A stretch of DNA of 18,914 bases from SZUA-254 sp035292425 (GTDB taxonomy: Bacteria; Bacteroidota; Ignavibacteria; UBA10030; SZUA-254). Position numbers and translations under genes: made by a program. Where the stretch lies: positions 1 through 18,914 of the forward strand of contig DATDQD010000224.1 in assembly GCA_035292425.1 (NCBI GenBank), in the 5' to 3' direction. Below, in pieces: positions 14,859-18,914 of this stretch (positions are counted from its first letter, which is position 1; the number at the start of each line of letters is the position of its first letter). The notes beneath the pieces were generated by a model, which worked only from the letters and a program-made list of their open reading frames with translations, was not told where the DNA came from and searched no databases.

Positions 14859-17657
14859 CTATTTGAGATGAACGAGTTTCTTCGTCGCGATCTGTTTTCC
14901 GCCATTCGGCAGATCCGCGGTCAATCTGTAAAGAAATATCCCGCTTGGCAGGTCGTCACCGCGCAGGGAAGCGGAGTGAAGACCGGGAGAAAGCTGTCGA
15001 TCGACGAGAGTCAGCATCTTTTCGCCGAGCACGTTGTACACTTCCAACCTCACGCGGCTCTCGTCGACGATGGTAAAATTGATGACCGACGAGCCGTTGA
15101 ACGGGTTCGGATAGTTCTGTTCGAGTCGGTAGGCGGAAGGGTACGATGTCCCGTTCCCGGCCGATTTGCGCAGAAAAAGAGTCGCGGCCTCCGCACCGGA
15201 CACTCCGGGATCGTACCCGTCGATGCGTCCGTTTCCTTCCAGGGAGATGCTCCAAACGTTGCCCGCCGATAGAGTTCCGCCCTGGTTGCCTGGTACAATC
15301 TTCCATTCGATCGCCATCGGATAGCCCGCGTTGCTGAACATGATCGGCAGCGATGCGGAGGACGATGCGGACGAAGGAAGAATTTCGACCATTGATCCGC
15401 CGGATGGGGCGGAGGCGGACCGGAACCGGGCTTCGAAGCCGGCCTCTGGAGGGGACGGCGGGGCGGGAAAGGACCTGGATTCATTCCCGTTGAGTGTGAA
15501 ATAGAGCGACTGACGTTCACCCGCGGAGGAGATGAAGATCAGTTCGTTCAGGTTGGAATCCGGGAGTGGGACGGTGCTTCCCGCGACGGCGTTGAGGCCG
15601 GTATTCGAGATGATGACCATGCCCGCGGTCAACGCGTGGACCCAGTACCCCTTTCCCGGTTCGATCTGGTTCGCGAGGTAGGAGCCGCCATCATAGCCGT
15701 AAATATACGGCGACAGGAGGATGGCGGGCACCGTCCGGATGTCCCCGACCGATATGGCTTCCGCGATCGAGCCGATGAAATTCCATCCGGCGACGACATC
15801 CACCGTATCCAGGAGGCTGCGTGACCCCGCGACCCACACCTCGTGACTCTGGTTGAACTTGATCCAGTATCCTTCGCCGGGCGTCAGCGAATCCTCGTTA
15901 TGATACTGTCCGTGAAAACTGTATGCGGGCGTGATGTGGAGGGGAAACAGTGCCGATGTACTCATGTCGAATGACGACACGGGCATGGAAATGATGTTCC
16001 AGTTCCGGACCGCCGGAAAGTGAAACGCCAGGGACGAGTAGGCGCCAAAATTCACATCGACCGCCTGATCGACGGTATCGATCGATACGGCGTGATTGAC
16101 GGGGGTGACCGGATAGGTCTGGGTCCAATCGGTTTTGGAGGTCATGCTGACCGTGTACTCGCCGAGGGGAAGCGCCTCGAAACTGAAACTCCCGGAAGAG
16201 TCGGAGAGTTTTTCGGCCGTCACCGGACCCGTGAGATTCACCGTCCATCCTGCCATCGGCGGCTCACCGGCATCCAGGATGCGGTTCTGGTTGCCGTCGA
16301 AAAATACCTTCCCCTTGATTTTGGGAACGTCCGGCGGCGGCGGAGGCGGGGGCGGTTCGATGTTCCCGATGTGCTTCCTCATCTGGTTGGTGAGCCAGTT
16401 CCGCTCCAGGTTGGGATAGGACGATTGTGGGAATCTACCCGTACCAAGATACGTTTCACTCAGATCCCAGATCATGATGCCGCCGATGTCGAGTTCCCCG
16501 GCCAGCTTGACATGGTAGTAGAGGGTTGAATCCTGGCCGGGACCGCCTGCGTAACTGATGAACCTGTCGTCGGCGCTCCCGGGCTTGTCGATGCTCAGGA
16601 AATACGCCTTGGCCGTATCGTCCCAATGCTTGATCGCCGCGGACGCGGTATCGAGAAAATCCTCATAGAACGTATCGAATTTATAGTCGGCCGCGAACGA
16701 CGGGGCGAAACTCCACTCCTGCCGGGGCCAGGTAGCGCCGCCCGCCCAGGTGCCCGAACCGCCGCTGGCCCTGCCCGCCATGAAATCGATGCCGACGACC
16801 ACCTTGCCCGCCGGGAACCCCGCTTCGGTCATTTGCAGCGCCTGCCGCTGTGCGGTGGCCATCTCCTGCCCGCCGCCGGGCATGCGGTCGACGATCACGT
16901 TGTTGATGCGTGAATAGGGAGCGTAATCGAAATACACCATCTGGGTCCAGCTGCCCATCTTGTCGTAGGACATGAGCATGACAAACTCAAGGTACGGAGC
17001 GACCTGCTTCCACATATTGGCCTGTCCGCTCCCGCCCCCCGGATTGATGTCGGCCGTCTGGATCGGATGCCTGGTCGGGTCGTAGGTGGCCTGCATCGTC
17101 TGGAAGGAGTCGTAGAGCGCGCGGATTGTCGGGAAGAGGTTTGCACTGTCGCTGCCACCGAACGGTTCCCAGTCCCAGTCGATGCCGTCGTACCCGTAGG
17201 TGCGGACGGCGGCGAGAACGGTGTTGATGGTGGTAGCCCGGTTCGCGGGGGACATCGATGTGCCGAAATAACCATCGGATCCGGATCCTCCGATGCACAG
17301 GAGGACCGGTTTGCCGGCCGCGTGAACGCGGTCGTTGAGGGGTTTACGCCGTGAGGTCACCAGGTTGTTCCAGCGAATGGAGCTTCCGTCGGAGGCCATG
17401 GCTGCGGAAAACGAGATATAATGGGTCATGGTGCTGAAATCGATGCTGTCGACCGGCATGTCACCGTAATTGCCGTCGGTGCTGGATCCCATGTTGACGT
17501 CCCAGGATGGAGAGTGTACCGCGACGATCATGGATGGAGCGTCCGATGCACGTTTGCCGGTTTTACCCGATTCTCCGGCCAGCGATAAAGAAGGAAGAGA
17601 GGTAAAGCTGATAATGAGAAATAACGTGATACCGCCAATGATATGATTTTTCTTCAA
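14859..17657 (-). CDS. Family 18 glycoside hydrolase secreted by the type IX system
   Basis: 932 residues. A Sec signal peptide (1 to about 27) precedes a GH18 TIM-barrel domain (about 42-430): CIGGSG (121-126), the catalytic DGIDWDWEP (157-165, acid E164), MSYDKMGSW (229-237) and GGIMIWDLS (392-400), as in chitinases and endo-beta-N-acetylglucosaminidases. A proline run (435-442) leads to an SdrD-B-like domain (about 447-545), then a region with repeated GEGYW/GKGYW motifs, and a type A T9SS sorting domain (843-932, NYPNPFN at 848-854). The start is TTG at 17657 with GGAGGA six bases before it. A sigma-70-type promoter lies at 17727-17755. Substrates with beta-linked GlcNAc are typical for the family; the nearby EPS locus suggests either self-polymer trimming or foraging. 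The conserved tyrosine and catalytic acid are present, so it is probably active. Confidence 0.88.
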   Translation of the reverse strand: MKKNHIIGGITLFLIISFTSLPSLSLAGESGKTGKRASDAPSMIVAVHSPSWDVNMGSSTDGNYGDMPVDSIDFSTMTHYISFSAAMASDGSSIRWNNLVTSRRKPLNDRVHAAGKPVLLCIGGSGSDGYFGTSMSPANRATTINTVLAAVRTYGYDGIDWDWEPFGGSDSANLFPTIRALYDSFQTMQATYDPTRHPIQTADINPGGGSGQANMWKQVAPYLEFVMLMSYDKMGSWTQMVYFDYAPYSRINNVIVDRMPGGGQEMATAQRQALQMTEAGFPAGKVVVGIDFMAGRASGGSGTWAGGATWPRQEWSFAPSFAADYKFDTFYEDFLDTASAAIKHWDDTAKAYFLSIDKPGSADDRFISYAGGPGQDSTLYYHVKLAGELDIGGIMIWDLSETYLGTGRFPQSSYPNLERNWLTNQMRKHIGNIEPPPPPPPPDVPKIKGKVFFDGNQNRILDAGEPPMAGWTVNLTGPVTAEKLSDSSGSFSFEALPLGEYTVSMTSKTDWTQTYPVTPVNHAVSIDTVDQAVDVNFGAYSSLAFHFPAVRNWNIISMPVSSFDMSTSALFPLHITPAYSFHGQYHNEDSLTPGEGYWIKFNQSHEVWVAGSRSLLDTVDVVAGWNFIGSIAEAISVGDIRTVPAILLSPYIYGYDGGSYLANQIEPGKGYWVHALTAGMVIISNTGLNAVAGSTVPLPDSNLNELIFISSAGERQSLYFTLNGNESRSFPAPPSPPEAGFEARFRSASAPSGGSMVEILPSSASSSASLPIMFSNAGYPMAIEWKIVPGNQGGTLSAGNVWSISLEGNGRIDGYDPGVSGAEAATLFLRKSAGNGTSYPSAYRLEQNYPNPFNGSSVINFTIVDESRVRLEVYNVLGEKMLTLVDRQLSPGLHSASLRGDDLPSGIFLYRLTADLPNGGKQIATKKLVHLK
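16372..16692. repeat. Copy 1 of a 321-bp near-identical block shared with 18594-18914
   Basis: Aligned without gaps at an offset of 2222 bp. The first 100 bp are identical and the last 162 bp differ at 2 positions, while the 59 bp between differ at 18. It covers the C-terminal end of the GH18 domain up to just before the proline linker. Copy 2 runs into the window edge, so the block may be longer. Confidence 0.9.
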
Positions 17658-17663
17658 CGAGTG

Positions 17664-17669
17664 TCCTCC
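17664..17669 (-). promoter_or_regulatory. Ribosome binding site deciding a TTG start
   Basis: GGAGGA on the minus strand, 6 bases before the TTG at 17657. It fixes TTG as the start of the first GH18 gene, since the signal peptide begins directly after it. Confidence 0.8.
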
Positions 17670-17726
17670 GGGATTTTTGGATGATGATCGGCCGATGGGC
17701 TTTTCCGGCCAACTGCGTAATCATTA

Positions 17727-17755
17727 ACAATATCAATAAATATCGAGAAATTCAA
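17727..17755 (-). promoter_or_regulatory. Possible sigma-70-type promoter for the GH18 gene
   Basis: On the minus strand TTGAAT (17750-17755) and TATTGT (17727-17732) are separated by 17 bp, each matching 4 of 6 consensus bases, within an AT-rich stretch. Predicted start is near 17720, about 60 nt before the TTG. This suggests the two GH18 genes are not simply one operon. Confidence 0.45.
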
Positions 17756-17896
17756 GGAGTTTTTTCCCCTATTGAAGGTTTCTGTCAGCCCGATTCAGGC
17801 GTGATGAGCAAACTGGTTAATTCGTTTGCATTTCCACGGTCCAATTCGCGTACGTTCGCAGAAAATATACTGATATGCGTTTCCCGTTTCACGCCA

Positions 17897-18914
17897 TTAT
17901 CTGAGAAGAAGCATGCTTCTTGTCTGCGTGAACGAACTGCCGGTACTCTCAAGATTCATCGATTCGATCCTGAAGAAGTAGACCCCGCTGGGGAGTGATT
18001 CACCCGAACGGTTTCTCCCGTTCCAGACGATTTCCTTGTATCCGGCGTCGTCGACGCCATCGCGGAGAATGGCGATCTCCTGTCCGAAGATATTGAACAC
18101 GGTCATTTTGACGTATGACTCTGAGGGGAGGGTATAGTTGAGTTTTGTCTCCGGATTGAACGGATTGGGGTAGTTTTGCGATAACGCGTATCCCTCAGGT
18201 GTGTCCCCGCTGACAACGTTTACCCCGACCCCGATGGAGTCCGCGGGGCCGCTCTCGGGCGTAATCACCACATATCCGGAAATCGAGATGACAATGTCGG
18301 TCTCGGCGGCCCTTCGGTCGGGTGTGAACCTCACGTACAATTTTCTGCTGGATTTCGGCCCTATCGACATCTGGTCGAGCTGTGCCGAAAAGCGGCCCGA
18401 GGTGGTCCTGACATCGGTAATCTCCACCGAAAAATCATTGTCGTTGATCACTCTGACCGAGTCGGTCTTCTCATCTCCGATCCCGACGTTGCCGAAATCG
18501 ACGAACAGCCGATCGTACTTCAGGGTGGCCGTTGAACCGTCTCCGGGCGGTATCGAGTCCGGCGGGGGAGGGGGCGCTTCGATGTGTCCGATATGCTTCC
18601 TCATCTGGTTGGTGAGCCAGTTCCGCTCCAGGTTGGGATAGGACGATTGTGGGAATCTACCCGTACCAAGATACGTTTCACTCAGATCCCAGACCATGAT
18701 CCCGCCGATTCCCAATTCATCTCTCAACTTGATATGATAGTACAGGCACGAATCCTGGCCGGGACCGCCCGCGTAACTGATGAACTTGTCGTCGGCGCTC
18801 CCGGGCTTGTCGATGCTCAGGAAATACGCCTTGGCCGTATCGTCCCAATGCTTGATCGCCGCGGACGCGGTATCGAGAAAATCCTCATAGAACGTATCGA
18901 ATTTATAGTCGGCC
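17897..18914 (-). CDS. Second GH18-type secreted protein (5' end cut by window edge)
   Basis: About 339 C-terminal residues are visible; the frame stays open to the right edge, so an internal methionine at 18727 is not the start. The visible beginning is the end of a GH18 domain, almost identical to the neighbour (GGIMVWDLS, then SYPNLERNWL); the catalytic acid lies outside. After a proline linker (APPPPPDSIPP) the protein differs entirely: one domain resembles the ASH/HYDIN-like immunoglobulin fold (VDFGNVGIGDEKTDSV to LYVRFTP), followed by a type A T9SS sorting domain (NYPNPFN, SGESLPSGVYFFRI). It should be exported across the outer membrane and attached or released. It ends 239 bases before the first GH18 gene, in tandem and on the same strand. 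Activity cannot be judged from this part alone. Confidence 0.82.
   Translation of the reverse strand, partial: ADYKFDTFYEDFLDTASAAIKHWDDTAKAYFLSIDKPGSADDKFISYAGGPGQDSCLYYHIKLRDELGIGGIMVWDLSETYLGTGRFPQSSYPNLERNWLTNQMRKHIGHIEAPPPPPDSIPPGDGSTATLKYDRLFVDFGNVGIGDEKTDSVRVINDNDFSVEITDVRTTSGRFSAQLDQMSIGPKSSRKLYVRFTPDRRAAETDIVISISGYVVITPESGPADSIGVGVNVVSGDTPEGYALSQNYPNPFNPETKLNYTLPSESYVKMTVFNIFGQEIAILRDGVDDAGYKEIVWNGRNRSGESLPSGVYFFRIESMNLESTGSSFTQTRSMLLLR
18594..18914. repeat. Copy 2 of the 321-bp near-identical block
   Basis: It matches 16372-16692 without gaps and continues to the window edge. Identity stops abruptly at 18594, a few codons before the proline linker of the second GH18 gene. Confidence 0.9.

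Noticed and set aside
17827..17843. Sigma-54-like GG...GC on the minus strand before the GH18 gene
   Set aside because: GG and GC are one base too far apart, and the flanking consensus is poor.
1..18914. CRISPR array, tRNA, rRNA, insertion sequence or phage genes
   Set aside because: No regularly spaced repeats, tRNA-like cloverleaf, transposase or phage-like protein was recognised on reading; small RNAs cannot be excluded without a covariance search.

Overview
The window (about 60% G+C by eye) looks like a chromosomal piece of a bacterium of the Fibrobacteres-Chlorobi-Bacteroidetes (FCB) group, probably Ignavibacteria-like or a related high-GC lineage. The main evidence is two secreted proteins ending in type IX secretion (T9SS) type A sorting domains with the NYPNPFN signature, plus a PorV/PorQ-like outer-membrane protein. 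The phylum assignment is inference; no rRNA or tRNA gene is visible.

Positions 1-12516 form a Wzx/Wzy-type exopolysaccharide (EPS) locus built around one 490-bp divergent intergenic region (9481-9970). To the left (minus strand) runs a tightly packed operon of at least nine genes: a Wzz/GumC-like chain-length protein, a CpsD-like ATPase without a tyrosine tail, a 55-aa membrane protein, an O-antigen ligase/polymerase-like protein, a WecG/TagA/CpsF glycosyltransferase, a Wzx flippase, a GT4-type glycosyltransferase, a NodB-type polysaccharide deacetylase and a CelD/BcsL-type GNAT protein that runs off the left edge. The last four genes are joined by 4-base GTGA/ATGA overlaps or very short gaps. 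To the right (plus strand) lie a Wza-like export lipoprotein, a PorV-like barrel protein and a small protein derived from the sigma-54 activator AAA+ family.

The strongest observation is regulatory. Both divergent operons have a near-perfect sigma-54 (-24/-12) promoter, each about 40 nt upstream of its first gene. The rightward operon ends in a sigma-54-activator-like protein that has lost GAFTGA, the Walker B glutamate, an arginine finger, the sensor II arginine, and any receiver or HTH domain. It may be a pseudo-ATPase modulator of the locus.

Positions 12517-14621 carry a separately promoted gene fusing a complete WecA/TagO-like polyprenyl-phosphate sugar-1-phosphate transferase to the membrane and Rossmann-like N-terminal half of a CapD/FlaA1-type protein, without that family's catalytic domain. 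It probably starts the lipid-linked repeat unit that the leftward operon extends, flips, polymerises and modifies. Positions 14622-14858 are a convergent gap with two hairpins.

Positions 14859-18914 (minus strand) hold two tandem family 18 glycoside hydrolases exported by T9SS, the second cut by the right edge. They share a 321-bp, near-identical block ending at the proline-rich linker and then carry unrelated C-terminal domains. Together with WecA, the deacetylase and the acetyltransferase, they suggest a HexNAc-containing, partly de-N-acetylated polymer that the cell can also trim; this is inference.
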